The position numbers and the translations under genes were made by a program. Shown piece by piece: positions 24,803 through 33,969 of a DNA stretch of 64,000 nt. This DNA is from Sphingomonas sp. PP-CE-3G-477 (lineage in GTDB: Bacteria; Pseudomonadota; Alphaproteobacteria; Sphingomonadales; Sphingomonadaceae): NCBI RefSeq assembly GCF_003050745.1, contig NZ_QAOF01000001.1, positions 1,116,001 through 1,180,000 of the forward strand, in the 5' to 3' direction. The notes under the pieces were generated by a model, which saw only the letters and a program-made list of their open reading frames with translations, had not been told where the DNA came from and did no database searches. Within the stretch, counting starts at the first letter, position 1. The number at the start of each line of letters is the position of its first letter.

Positions 24803-27118
24803 TCACCCGCATTTGCTGTACCCGCACTGATAGCAGGTCAGGCATCCCTCGAGCATGTGCGCGGTGTGGCGCTTGCAGCTTGGGCATTGTTCGCCAGTCG
24901 CCTCCAACGCGAGCGCTGGTTCGGGCTCCGAATGCTGGCGCAGGATGCGGCCGATCAGGGCGATCAGGCTGGGGGCGTAGCTACCCTTGGTTTCGTGATC
25001 GAGACGTACGAGCGCGCCACCCTTGGGGGAATGGACGCGTTCCAGCTCCTCGAACAGGAAGGTCGCATCGCCGCGCCGGCACGCGGCCGACAACGTCCGG
25101 GTAAGCGCCGCCATCGTCTCGAAATTCTCGACCGAGCTGGTCGAGATGAAGATTTCGAAGGGCACGCGGCGACCGTCGGGATGCACATAGTCGTTGATGG
25201 TCAGGTAGTAATTCTCGCCATCGATCGGCCACTTGATCTTCACCGTCTTGCCGCTCAGCACCTGCGGGCGGGTCAGTACGTCGGACGTCGAGGCCGACGG
25301 CGGCGCGACGACCGGTTCGGCTTCGGTCGAGTCGCTCTTCACCGACAATACGGACCCGCGAATGCCGCTCGGGCGATAGGTCGTGCAGCCTTTCATGCCT
25401 TCGCGATACGCGGTCAGATAGACCTCGCGGAACGCCTCGTACGGCATGTCGGCAGGGCAGTTGATGGTCTTCGAGATCGCCGCATCGACCCACGCCTGTG
25501 CCGCGGCGGCGACGGCGATGTGATCGTCGACCGACAATTCGAGCGCGGTGACCATATAGTCGGGCAGCGCGGCGGCAGGGTCGAAGCCCGGCATCCGGCT
25601 GTAGAGATACCAGCCGTAATCCTGCACCTCGAAGCGTTCGAGCATCTGGTCGGTCGCGGTCTGTTCGATCACGACGGCGCGATCGTAATGCCAGCTGAAG
25701 GTCGGTTCGACGCCCGAGCTGACGTTGCCGTAGAAGATCGACGTCGTGCCGGTCGGCGCCAGCGTCAGCAGCACGCCGTTGCGGATACCGTAGGTGCGGA
25801 TGTCGGCGACGAGGTCGGCCGGCAGCTTGGTCAGGAACGGCGCGCGGGCGAACGCTTCGGTGTCGTAGGCCGGGAAGGTGCCACGTTCGCGCGCGAGCGC
25901 CACCGACGTGCGGTAGGCTTCGATCGCGATCGCCTTGCCGATATCCTCGACCAGCGCAGCCGCCGTACGGCCATAGCGCACGCGCATCTGCTGCAGCAGA
26001 TTGCCGAGGCCGGTATAGCCGAGGCCGATGCGGCGCTTGGCAAGTGCCTCGGCGCGTTGTTCGGGAGTCGGGAAGGGCGACGTGTCGAGGACGTTGTCGA
26101 GGAACCGGACGCCGACCTGGACCGCGCTACGCAGCCTGTCCCAGTCGACCGCCGCGTCGGGCGTGAACGGGTTCAGCACCATGTTGGCGAGGTTCACATG
26201 GCCAAGGTCACAGTCGCCATTGGGCGGCAGAGGCTGCTCGCCGCACGGGTTGGTCGCGGCGATCGTCTCGCAATAGTTCAGGTTGTTCAGCCGGTTGACA
26301 CGATCGATGAAGATTACGCCGGGCTCGGCATAGTCATAGGTCGTGCGCGTGATCAGGTCGAACAGCTCGGCGGCGGGCAGCCGGCGATAGACGTACCAGG
26401 GACGGCCGTCCTTCTCGCCGACCGCAACATGCTCGCCGTCCGCACGCGGCACGTGGAAGCCCAGGTCCCAGTCCGCGCCCGCCTCCAGTGCCGCCATGAA
26501 ATCGTCCGTTACCGTCACGGACACGTTGAAGTTCTTCAGAAAATCCTTGCGCGTCTTGGCCGAAACGAACGCCAGCACATCGGGATGCCAGACCGGCAGC
26601 ACGCCCATCATCGCGCCGCGCCGCGATCCACTCGACCGGATCGTGACGCACATCCCGTCCCACATCGCCATGAACGGGATCACGCCCGACGAGATCGATC
26701 CGGTGCGGCCGACGACCGCGCCGTCGGGGCGCAACGTGCCGAAATCCATGCCGATGCCGCCGCCCTGCTGCTGCGTGAACGCCGCGACGTTGAGCGCTGG
26801 CATGATCCCCACGCCGGGCAGGCCGGGTTCGCTGTCCATCGAATCCTGGATCGTCGGGCTGACGAAGCAGTTGATCCACGTGACCCGCTTGGTCGTGCCG
26901 GCACCGGCGAAGATACGGCCGCCCGGTACCCAGTCACGGGCTTCCAGTGCTGCAAGCGCCTTCGCCGCCTGTGCGGCATCGTCGTTCGCATAGACGCCGC
27001 CGACGACGCGCGCGAACGTGTCGGACGGCGTCGCTTCGCTCCCGTGGCGGTACTTCTCGCGCCAGATATGGACGGTAACGGGCTGATCGAGCGGACCCAT
27101 GGCGGTGTCGGAAGTCAT
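24803..27118 (-). CDS. nrdJ: Adenosylcobalamin-dependent (class II) ribonucleotide reductase
   Basis: A 771-residue class II ribonucleoside-diphosphate reductase that makes deoxyribonucleotides with a B12 cofactor, independent of oxygen. Marks include VPGGRIFAGAG, WINCF, QQQGGGIGMDFGTLRP, SSGSRRGAMMGVLPVWHPD, the active-site NPCGEQPLPPNGDCDLG, LAPTGTTSIFYGNVSSG, and a C-terminal cysteine tail (CPSCKRHTAHMLEG then CLTCYQCGYSKCG) that can shuttle reducing power and may bind zinc. The length is normal for NrdJ. No cobalamin riboswitch signature is seen in the leader, but a candidate NrdR box lies about 100 bp upstream. It is a single gene. Confidence 0.93.
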   Translation of the reverse strand: MTSDTAMGPLDQPVTVHIWREKYRHGSEATPSDTFARVVGGVYANDDAAQAAKALAALEARDWVPGGRIFAGAGTTKRVTWINCFVSPTIQDSMDSEPGLPGVGIMPALNVAAFTQQQGGGIGMDFGTLRPDGAVVGRTGSISSGVIPFMAMWDGMCVTIRSSGSRRGAMMGVLPVWHPDVLAFVSAKTRKDFLKNFNVSVTVTDDFMAALEAGADWDLGFHVPRADGEHVAVGEKDGRPWYVYRRLPAAELFDLITRTTYDYAEPGVIFIDRVNRLNNLNYCETIAATNPCGEQPLPPNGDCDLGHVNLANMVLNPFTPDAAVDWDRLRSAVQVGVRFLDNVLDTSPFPTPEQRAEALAKRRIGLGYTGLGNLLQQMRVRYGRTAAALVEDIGKAIAIEAYRTSVALARERGTFPAYDTEAFARAPFLTKLPADLVADIRTYGIRNGVLLTLAPTGTTSIFYGNVSSGVEPTFSWHYDRAVVIEQTATDQMLERFEVQDYGWYLYSRMPGFDPAAALPDYMVTALELSVDDHIAVAAAAQAWVDAAISKTINCPADMPYEAFREVYLTAYREGMKGCTTYRPSGIRGSVLSVKSDSTEAEPVVAPPSASTSDVLTRPQVLSGKTVKIKWPIDGENYYLTINDYVHPDGRRVPFEIFISTSSVENFETMAALTRTLSAACRRGDATFLFEELERVHSPKGGALVRLDHETKGSYAPSLIALIGRILRQHSEPEPALALEATGEQCPSCKRHTAHMLEGCLTCYQCGYSKCG

Positions 27119-27215
27119 AGACGAACCTTCGGTAATCAGACGGGCCAGCGTTCGACATACCCTCTCGTGGGGACGGAAATGGCCTCCGCCAATCTATGGG
27201 TCCAAAAATCGCTCA

Positions 27216-27231
27216 ACGCAACATCTGGTGT
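27216..27231. promoter_or_regulatory. Candidate NrdR box upstream of nrdJ
   Basis: ACGCAACATCTGGTGT matches about 12 of 16 positions of the NrdR consensus acaCwAtATaTwGtgt, including the conserved C4, A6, G13 and T14. A weaker half-matching copy (27186-27201) is 30 bp away, near the three-turn spacing expected of paired NrdR boxes. The position about 100 bp before nrdJ is right. Judged by eye only. Confidence 0.3.
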
Positions 27232-27392
27232 GCTCCGCCTGCTTAAAACGCCACAGCTATGTATTAGTCCGTTGAAGACACTGGCTTGTTCACTCGCCTG
27301 ATCCAATCGGCGAGGGGCCGGCATCGAGCCGCGAAACCGGCCGCTCGCATGCCGCTTGGTCCTTGGGTCGGCAACACGGCGGGATACGGTCT

Positions 27393-27490
27393 GTCCTTGC
27401 TGCCAAAATGATAATAAAGCGTCCACCGAGACGTTGCGGCAGCCGCGACGATCGTGTCGACGTATGCGTCGGCAAACCTTGTCGGCGAAT
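27393..27490 (-). pseudogene. TetR-family helix-turn-helix remnant
   Basis: A short minus-strand stretch reads RFADAYVDTIVAAAATSRWTLYYHFGSKD across two lines of helix, which is the classic TetR N-terminal motif (VDTIVAAA.TSR.TLYYHFGSKD). The reading frame around it lacks the usual first helix and loses all TetR likeness after about residue 80 of a 122-residue frame, so it cannot encode a full regulator. It lies in the 525-bp region between nrdJ and the NDH-2 gene. It looks like the decayed remains of a TetR gene; apart from the candidate NrdR box nothing else is recognised in that region. Confidence 0.55.
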
Positions 27491-27643
27491 CTACCGTCTC
27501 GACCATGATGAGCCCGCGGCGGTTACGATCGCCAAAACCGGCTCGCACGGCAAGGTTTCGGCGGTTCCGGCCGACGGGGGAGGCAGTTTCACAGGCGCAA
27601 CCCCAGTCTGGGTCGCCAGCTTCACTACGCAAGGTATCGCATC

Positions 27644-28960
27644 ATGACCGGCAACAAAATCCAGATCGTCATCGTCGGCGGCGGTGCCGCAGGGCTCGAA
27701 CTCGCGACCCGTCTGGGTGCACGCTATGGACGCAAGCGTCACGACATCATCGTCGTCGATCGCAGTCGGACGCACATCTGGAAGCCGCTGTTGCACGAGG
27801 TCGCGACGGGGTCGCTCGACGCCAACATGGACGAGGTCGGTTATCGTAGCCATTGCCACCGCTGGGGCTACCGGTTCTTCTATGGCGCGCTCGCGGCGAT
27901 CGACCGTGCCGCACGCCAGGTCCATCTCGCGCCGGTACACGACGAGGACGGTCGCGAAGTGATCGCCGCGCACTCGATCCGCTACGACTATCTCGTGCTG
28001 GCCTATGGCTCGGTCACCAACGATTTCGGTACGCCTGGCGTTGCCGAGAATTGCACGTTCCTCGACAGCCGCGCGCAGGCGGATCGATTCCGCGATCGCC
28101 TGCTCGACCAGTGCCTGCGCGTCTCGCGGATGCTGACCACCGATCCGGCCAGCAACGCGCGTGTCCGCGTGGCGATCGTCGGTGGCGGCGCGACCGGTGT
28201 CGAACTCTCCGCCGAACTCTTCAATGCCGCCGCGGCGCTAGGCTATTACGGGCTGGAAGTCTTCGATGGCAGCCGACTCGACGTATCGTTGATCGAGGCT
28301 GGCCCGCGCATCCTCCCGGCGTTGCCCGAGCGCCTTGCCCACGCGGCGCATCGGGAGTTGGAGGCGCTCGGGGTACGCGTGCTGACCAATACGCCGGTCA
28401 CGGCATCGGATCGAAACGGTATGACGATCGGGACCGGCGAGCGGATCGACGCCGATCTCCAGGTCTGGGCGGCGGGGGTCAAGGCGGCGACCATCCCAGG
28501 CGGACTGGACGATCTCGAACTGTCGCGTAGCGGCCAGATCGTGGTGACGCCGACATTGCAGACGGCGATCGACGAGCGCGTGTTCGCGATGGGAGACTGC
28601 GCGTCCTGCCTGCTGCCCGGTCGGGACCGGCCGGTACCGCCGCGCGCGCAGGCCGCGCACCAGATGGCATCAGCGGTGTTCGACAACCTCAACCGTCTCA
28701 TGGATGGCAAGCCGACGCGGCCCTTCGTCTACAAGGATCATGGCTCGCTGGTGTCGCTCAGCCGCTTCTCGACGGTCGGCACGCTGATGGGCAACCTCGT
28801 CGGCGGCAAGCTCGCGATCGAGGGACGGCTTGCGCGGTTCGTGTATCTGTCGCTGTACCGGATGCATCTCATCGCGATCCACGGCTGGCTGAAAGGGAGC
28901 GCACTGATCATGGTCGGCCATGTCAACAAGATCGTCCGCCCCCGGCTCAAGCTGCATTGA
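27644..28960 (+). CDS. ndh: Type II NADH dehydrogenase (NDH-2)
   Basis: A 438-residue flavoprotein that should oxidise NADH and reduce quinone at the inner membrane without pumping protons. The FAD Rossmann motif is QIVIVGGGAAGLELATRL (~7-24) and the NADH motif is VRVAIVGGGATGVELSAEL (~172-190). HIWKPLLHEVATGSL, VWAAGVKA and VFAMGDCAS are typical of NDH-2. The C-terminal YLSLYRMHLIAIHGWLKG segment is the amphipathic membrane anchor. It begins just after the TetR remnant and is followed about 200 bp later by the ClC gene. No ribosome site of note. Confidence 0.9.
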   Translation: MTGNKIQIVIVGGGAAGLELATRLGARYGRKRHDIIVVDRSRTHIWKPLLHEVATGSLDANMDEVGYRSHCHRWGYRFFYGALAAIDRAARQVHLAPVHDEDGREVIAAHSIRYDYLVLAYGSVTNDFGTPGVAENCTFLDSRAQADRFRDRLLDQCLRVSRMLTTDPASNARVRVAIVGGGATGVELSAELFNAAAALGYYGLEVFDGSRLDVSLIEAGPRILPALPERLAHAAHRELEALGVRVLTNTPVTASDRNGMTIGTGERIDADLQVWAAGVKAATIPGGLDDLELSRSGQIVVTPTLQTAIDERVFAMGDCASCLLPGRDRPVPPRAQAAHQMASAVFDNLNRLMDGKPTRPFVYKDHGSLVSLSRFSTVGTLMGNLVGGKLAIEGRLARFVYLSLYRMHLIAIHGWLKGSALIMVGHVNKIVRPRLKLH

Positions 28961-29157
28961 TCGCAAATATCGCAAAGCGCCGTCAGCTGGATTGGCTCGA
29001 CCAGCAACGTCCGGGATGTTTCCGACGATATGCGGCTTTAGCACTAGGTGCTCGCTTGAGCCGCGACCTTCTGGCGAACGGTGTGACCGATCGTGCAGGC
29101 CCGTTCACAGCTTCGGGCCGGGGTGACGTAGGCGCCGGCGTCATCTAGGTCGATGCG

Positions 29158-30516
29158 ATGGTTGGCCTACTCGATCGCTTGATGCCCGCAAAGCGCTGGA
29201 CCCCGTCGCGCTATCGCGCCTTGCTGCGCACACGGGGGCCACGGTCGGTGCAGTTCCGTACGCGTGCCGCCATCCTGACGGGGGCCATCCTCGTCGGGGT
29301 GCTCGCGACACTGTTCGCCGAGGCGGCAGACTGGGCGGCGCTCGTGTTTGGCGGGTACGCGCACCGGTGGCACTGGTTGCCGCTTCTGACGACGCCGCTG
29401 GGTTTCATGGCACTGGTGTGGCTGACGCGGCGCTATGCGCCGTTTGCGCGGGGATCGGGTATTCCCCAGGTTATCGCCGCTCAGGCTGATCCCGACGCGG
29501 CAACGCGCAGCCTGATATCGCCGGGGACGGTCGGTGCGAAGGCCGTGCTGACGATCGGCGCGGTGCTGAGCGGTGCGTCGGTTGGGCGCGAGGGGCCGAC
29601 CGTTCAGATCGCTGCGGCGGTGATGGGCCTGACGCATCGCCTGGTCCGCGTGCCGCTGCGGGGCGGGGTGGTGATCGCTGGCGGCGCGGCGGGCGTCGCG
29701 GCGGCGTTCAACACGCCGCTGGCAGGGCTGATGTTCGCGATCGAGGAACTGGCGTCGGCGTATGAGCAACGCGTGACGTTGCTGGTGCTCGCTGCCATCG
29801 TGATCGCAGGTATGGTCGCGCAGTCCGTGCAGGGAGACTATATCTACTTTGGAGCGATCGGCGCGCATCTGCCGCTCCTGTCGGCGTTGCTCGTGACACC
29901 CGTTGCCGGGATCGTCGGCGGGATGGCGGGCGGACTTTTCTCCCGCACGCTGCTGGCGATGGCGCTAGGCCGCAACCGGATCACGGGATGGACTCGGGCC
30001 AATCCGGTGAAATTCGCAGGCGCATGCGGCGTCATCGTGGCGTTGCTCGGCGTGTTCACCGGGTTGACCTGGGGGACCGGCTATTCCGCGGCACGGGCGA
30101 TGATCGTCGGGGTCGACGCTCCACTGTGGTTCGGGCCGGCCAAGTTCGCGGCGACGGCGGCAACTGCGATCGCCGGTCTGCCGGGCGGCATCTTCGCGCC
30201 ATCGCTCGCGGTCGGCGCAGGCGTGGGAAATCTGCTGCGCGAGCTTTTTCCCGGCGATCCGGCAAGCGCGGTCGTCATTCTGGGCATGGTCGCGTATTTC
30301 ACCGGCGTCGTTCGCGCGCCGTTGACCGCCGTCATCATCCTGTCGGAGACGACCGCCAGCCGCGGTTTGATGCTCCCCATGTTCGCGACCGCCTTTATTG
30401 CCGATGCCGCCAGCCGATGGGTGTGTCGCGAGAAGCTGTACCATGGCCTGTCGAAGACGTTCGCGATGCCGGCCATCCCGAAAGAGAGCACTGCGCCCCG
30501 GCCACCGGCAGCGTAA
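29158..30516 (+). CDS. ClC-family chloride channel/antiporter
   Basis: A 452-residue integral membrane protein of the ClC family. The three anion-path motifs are present: GSGIPQ (~100-105), GREGPTVQ (~143-150, whose Glu is the external gate) and GIFAPSLAVGAGVG in the second half. FAIEELAS keeps the internal glutamate expected of proton-coupled exchangers, so a Cl-/H+ antiporter is more likely than a channel. No C-terminal CBS domains are present. ATG at 29158; another ATG at 29153 is out of frame. Confidence 0.9.
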   Translation: MVGLLDRLMPAKRWTPSRYRALLRTRGPRSVQFRTRAAILTGAILVGVLATLFAEAADWAALVFGGYAHRWHWLPLLTTPLGFMALVWLTRRYAPFARGSGIPQVIAAQADPDAATRSLISPGTVGAKAVLTIGAVLSGASVGREGPTVQIAAAVMGLTHRLVRVPLRGGVVIAGGAAGVAAAFNTPLAGLMFAIEELASAYEQRVTLLVLAAIVIAGMVAQSVQGDYIYFGAIGAHLPLLSALLVTPVAGIVGGMAGGLFSRTLLAMALGRNRITGWTRANPVKFAGACGVIVALLGVFTGLTWGTGYSAARAMIVGVDAPLWFGPAKFAATAATAIAGLPGGIFAPSLAVGAGVGNLLRELFPGDPASAVVILGMVAYFTGVVRAPLTAVIILSETTASRGLMLPMFATAFIADAASRWVCREKLYHGLSKTFAMPAIPKESTAPRPPAA

Positions 30517-30542
30517 GGCGATGCAACCGCTGCTCGGGTCGA

Positions 30543-31370
30543 TCAGGCGAACGCTTCGTCGCCCTCCAGCTTCGTGCGGAGCATGAGGCGTCCACAGGCC
30601 GGATCATAGGACTCGGCACGGTGCATCGTCCCGGTATTGTCCCACATGACGAGGTCGCCGGCCTTCCAACTGTGGCTGTAGCTGAACCGGGGACTCGTCG
30701 CCCATTCGCGCAGGCCGACGAGCATGGCGGTGCTCTCCCGGTCGGCAAGACCGACCACGCTGCGCGCCGTGCAGCCGAGAATGAGCGACTTCCGCCCCGA
30801 GGCGTGCGTCCAGACGAGCGGTAGCTCCTTTTCGCCGAGCGACTGCATCGTCTTCAGCATGTCGAGCGTCGGCTCGGGTCGATAGTAGAAGAGCGAGGCC
30901 CACGGACCGTGGATGACGCGCAACGCGTCGTAAACGGCTTTTTCCGCGTCGGGCAGGTCGTCATAGGCCGCGTAGGTGTTGCAGAAGCCCGTGTTCCCGC
31001 CGCTCGGCGCGGGGACCACGCAGGACAGCAGCGAAGCAAGGATCGGCACGTCGCTGTTCGTGCCATCGATGTGCCAGTAGAGCGACCCCTTGAGGAACTC
31101 CGCGGTGGCCGGATTGTGCCGCGCATCGAGCGAGATCTGCGCGGTCATCCGACCGTCGCTACCCTCCGATGCCAGCGTTCCCAACGTCTGTGTGAACGCG
31201 ATCTGTTCGGTTTCGGTGAAGTGGATCTCGGGAAAGACCAGCACTCCACGCTCCTCGAGCAAGTTGCGGATGTCGGCGGCGAGATGGCCGGCGAGCAGGT
31301 CCCGCTTTGGGTTGAGGATCCGGCTGCCGATGCTGTCCTTCACAGCCTCGCTGCGTAATGTCGTCGTCAT
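30543..31370 (-). CDS. TauD/TfdA-family 2-oxoglutarate dioxygenase
   Basis: A 275-residue Fe(II)/2-oxoglutarate dioxygenase. The iron facial triad is WHIDGT (His100, Asp102) and TMHRAESYD (His250); Arg265 in RLMLRTKL is the expected 2-oxoglutarate anchor. Family members oxidise taurine, alkyl sulfates, aryloxyacetates and similar compounds. GGAGC lies 5 bp before the ATG at 31370; the frame stays open far upstream but those residues are antisense or out-of-frame to real genes. The DUF2147 gene lies 29 bp upstream in the same direction. Substrate unknown; no sulfonate uptake genes adjoin. Confidence 0.87.
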   Translation of the reverse strand: MTTTLRSEAVKDSIGSRILNPKRDLLAGHLAADIRNLLEERGVLVFPEIHFTETEQIAFTQTLGTLASEGSDGRMTAQISLDARHNPATAEFLKGSLYWHIDGTNSDVPILASLLSCVVPAPSGGNTGFCNTYAAYDDLPDAEKAVYDALRVIHGPWASLFYYRPEPTLDMLKTMQSLGEKELPLVWTHASGRKSLILGCTARSVVGLADRESTAMLVGLREWATSPRFSYSHSWKAGDLVMWDNTGTMHRAESYDPACGRLMLRTKLEGDEAFA

Positions 31371-31399
31371 GTCGTGCTCCCAGAGCAATTTCGAGGATA

Positions 31400-31828
31400 T
31401 CAGCGGGCGGGTTGCCAGGTCGGGCCCCGGCACAGGAACGCAACGCATCCTTCGACCTTCAGCGTACCGTCGGGGTTCTTGGCCAACCGGGCATTGTAGC
31501 TCTTGCCGCTGTCGGGATTGTAGATCCTGCCTTTCCAGATCGATCCGGCGTCCATGAACCCGGTCAGGATGAAGGTTCCCTCGATCGGATTGGCGCGTTT
31601 GGAGGGATCGGGATTGGCAATGTCGGTAGTCGGCTTGCCGGGCTCTTGCTTGAGCACCTTGACGATCCGGCCGCAGATCGCCTTTCCGCAGGGTTCGATC
31701 CTGACCAGTGCCTTGCCTTCGTCGGTGAGCCAGTTGCCGGTCACCGGGGTTGCTGCGCTTGCGCTCGCCGCCGTGCCGGTGAGGACGGCGACACCGATGG
31801 CTGCGCGGAATGTACGAGATGTCGTCAT
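31400..31828 (-). CDS. DUF2147 exported protein
   Basis: A 142-residue protein with a signal peptide (FRAAIGVAVLTGTAASASA, cleavage about residue 26) and the DUF2147 pattern: GNWLTDEGKALVRIEPCGKAICGRIV (~31-56), DAGSIWKGRIYNPDSGKSYNA (~93-113), LKVEGCVAFLCRGPTW at the end. Four cysteines may form two disulfides in the periplasm. It is 29 bp upstream of the dioxygenase gene in the same direction. The family has no settled function. Confidence 0.85.
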   Translation of the reverse strand: MTTSRTFRAAIGVAVLTGTAASASAATPVTGNWLTDEGKALVRIEPCGKAICGRIVKVLKQEPGKPTTDIANPDPSKRANPIEGTFILTGFMDAGSIWKGRIYNPDSGKSYNARLAKNPDGTLKVEGCVAFLCRGPTWQPAR

Positions 31829-31968
31829 CGATCTTTCTCCCGGGCGCGACCGTCAGACGATGCGCGCCGATTGCTCGCCGGGACGATCCCGGTGTTCGGT
31901 ACAGAGCAGCGCACGGTGGAGATGCGATGGAGAGCAGGTGCAGGTGTCGTGGCAGAAGACGCCGAAGA

Positions 31969-33114
31969 TCAGAGTGGCAGCCATACCGAGAAACACGCGC
32001 CCGATCGGTCGACGCGGTTCTTCGCGCGGATACGTCCGCCATGTGCCTCGGCGATCTTCGCCGCGAGTGTTAGGCCCACGCCGCTGCCGGGGCGCCCGGC
32101 GAGCTTGTCGGTGCCGGCGCGCCAGAACGGCATGAACATGCGCGTTTCGTCCGCGGGCGCGAAGCCGTCGCCCTCGTCGGTCACGCTGACGATCGCATGG
32201 CCGGTCGCGGTAAACACGGCGACGTCGATGGTGCTGTGATCGGGGGCATGCTTGATCGCGTTGGTGAGTATGTTCGTCGTCACCTGGGTCAAACGGACGG
32301 GGTCGCCCCGAACGCATACCGTTTCGTAGGACTCGGTGATGGAGACACCGCGTTCGGCTGCCGATGCGCGAAGATCGCCGACAGCCATTCCCAGCAGCAC
32401 CGCAAGGTCGACCGGTCGTCTGTCGAGATCGAGTTCCCCGGCATCGGCATGCGCGAGGGTCCGCAGATCCTCGACCAGATGCGACAGGTGCTCAACCTGG
32501 CGCAGCAGCCGATCGGCCTCGCCGGTCGCCGGATCGATCACGCCATCCGCCAGCCCGTGCAGCCGTCCTTTCAAGATGGTCAGGGGCGTGCGGAGTTCGT
32601 GCGCGATTCCCGCAGTCAGTACGGTGCGTTCTCGCTCATAAGCATCGATGTCGGCGGCCATTCGGTTGAAGCTTTCGATCAGGTCGCCGGTCTCGCCCGA
32701 TGTCTTGCCGCGCTCCACCCTGACCGATCGATCGCCTGCAGAGACGAGCGCCGCCGCGCGTGCCACCGCGGTGATCGGTCGGCTGATGCGGCGGGCGAAG
32801 ATCATCGCGACGCCGCCGCCGACGAGGATCGAAACCAGCGCGATCGTCCCGACAAAGCCGAGGTCGGTAATCGCCGGGGCCTTGGCGCCATAGCGGTCGA
32901 ACAGGTCGAAATAGCGATCGCTCCCCTCCTGGTGCGTCCGCACGAGGAATTCGAGCTGCTCGCGGGCCTTGGGCGGCATGTGCTGCGTCGTCACGCTCAG
33001 TCGGTAGTGAACCGCTGCGATATACGCGACCAGACCGAGCAGCATCGTGATGATCGTGGTCGCCGCCGCGAGCACGACCATCCGCGTGACGATGCGGTTC
33101 AGCAGTCCGGCCAT
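31969..33114 (-). CDS. HAMP-containing sensor histidine kinase
   Basis: A 381-residue EnvZ/BaeS-type kinase: helix 1 (~12-35), a short periplasmic loop (~36-80), helix 2 (~83-105), a HAMP domain (RRISRPITAVARAAALVSAGD), phosphoacceptor AGIAHELRTPLTILKGRL, N box TNILTNAIKHAPD, G boxes DEGDGFAP and PGSGVGLTLAAKIAEAHGG. The start overlaps the 3' end of the response regulator gene by 16 bp, so they are one operon. The outer-membrane barrel gene divergent from the regulator is a plausible target. The signal is unknown. Confidence 0.92.
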   Translation of the reverse strand: MAGLLNRIVTRMVVLAAATTIITMLLGLVAYIAAVHYRLSVTTQHMPPKAREQLEFLVRTHQEGSDRYFDLFDRYGAKAPAITDLGFVGTIALVSILVGGGVAMIFARRISRPITAVARAAALVSAGDRSVRVERGKTSGETGDLIESFNRMAADIDAYERERTVLTAGIAHELRTPLTILKGRLHGLADGVIDPATGEADRLLRQVEHLSHLVEDLRTLAHADAGELDLDRRPVDLAVLLGMAVGDLRASAAERGVSITESYETVCVRGDPVRLTQVTTNILTNAIKHAPDHSTIDVAVFTATGHAIVSVTDEGDGFAPADETRMFMPFWRAGTDKLAGRPGSGVGLTLAAKIAEAHGGRIRAKNRVDRSGACFSVWLPL

Positions 33115-33794
33115 AGTCGATACCCCATTCCGCGCACGGGTTCGATCATGCCGACGCAGCCGGCCGCCGCGAGCTTCTGCCGTAGTTTCGAGAGGTGGCT
33201 GTCGACGACCCGGTCATATGCGTCGCTGTCGGGGGAGGCCGCCTCGAGCAGTTCGGCGCGCGTGAAGGCACGTCGTGGCTGCCGCGCCATGTGCGCGAGG
33301 ATCTCGAATTCGCTCGGGGTCAACAGGATCCGGATCGCCTCCCCGTCGTCGGCCGGGCGACAGCTGACGACCCTTGCGTCGAGTTCGATCAGCAACGTGC
33401 CGACCGACAGGGTGCGGCGGTTGGTCGCGCCTTGCGTACGGCGCAGCACGGCCCGGATGCGCTCGACGACTTCGGACGGGTTGAACGGTTTAACAACGTA
33501 ATCGTCAGCACCGATCCGGAGCGACGACAGCTTGGTCACCTCGTCGTCATGCGCGGTGATCATGATGACCGGCGTGTCGACGCGGCGGCGGATCGTGGTG
33601 AGAACGTCGAGCCCGTCGCCACCGGGCAGGCCGATGTCGAGCAGCACGAGCGCGGGGTTCGACTGGGCGTGGGCGCGGATCGCGTCCTGCACCGTGCCCG
33701 CTTTCACGACTTCATACCCCGCGCGCTCGACATAGGCGGCAAGCAATTCGGCGATCTCGCGTTCGTCTTCGACGATCAGGATACGGTCAGTCAC
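33099..33794 (-). CDS. OmpR-family response regulator
   Basis: A 231-residue regulator. The receiver has the acidic pair VEDEREIAE, the phosphoacceptor in VLLDIGLPGGDG and the conserved Lys in YVVKPFNP. The C-terminal winged helix carries LLTPSEFEILAHMARQPRRAFTRAELLEA and the recognition stretch DRVVDSHLSKLRQKLAA with RGMGYRL. It overlaps the kinase gene by 16 bp. It is divergent, with 175 bp between, from the outer-membrane protein gene at 33970, which it may control. Confidence 0.92.
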   Translation of the reverse strand: MTDRILIVEDEREIAELLAAYVERAGYEVVKAGTVQDAIRAHAQSNPALVLLDIGLPGGDGLDVLTTIRRRVDTPVIMITAHDDEVTKLSSLRIGADDYVVKPFNPSEVVERIRAVLRRTQGATNRRTLSVGTLLIELDARVVSCRPADDGEAIRILLTPSEFEILAHMARQPRRAFTRAELLEAASPDSDAYDRVVDSHLSKLRQKLAAAGCVGMIEPVRGMGYRLWPDC

Positions 33795-33969
33795 GCGATA
33801 ATCCTTCGGATCACTGGGTTCTCATACGCCTTCGTCGCGAATTGTGGACGAACGATGGAGGCACCGCTTCATCATTCCTACACCGAATCCACGACGAGCG
33901 TTCATCGTCCCCCGCCATCAGCCTGTTCGACACCGCCCCGAAAGGCGGAACCCGAAGAAAGGCTTCTCC

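Noticed and set aside
23744..27301. Plus-strand open frame of 1185 residues
   Set aside because: It is antisense to nrdJ for most of its length and reads as Arg/Asp-rich shadow sequence; nrdJ motifs are unambiguous on the other strand.
27119..27392. Cobalamin riboswitch before nrdJ
   Set aside because: No B12-box-like sequence was recognised in the leader on the nrdJ strand.
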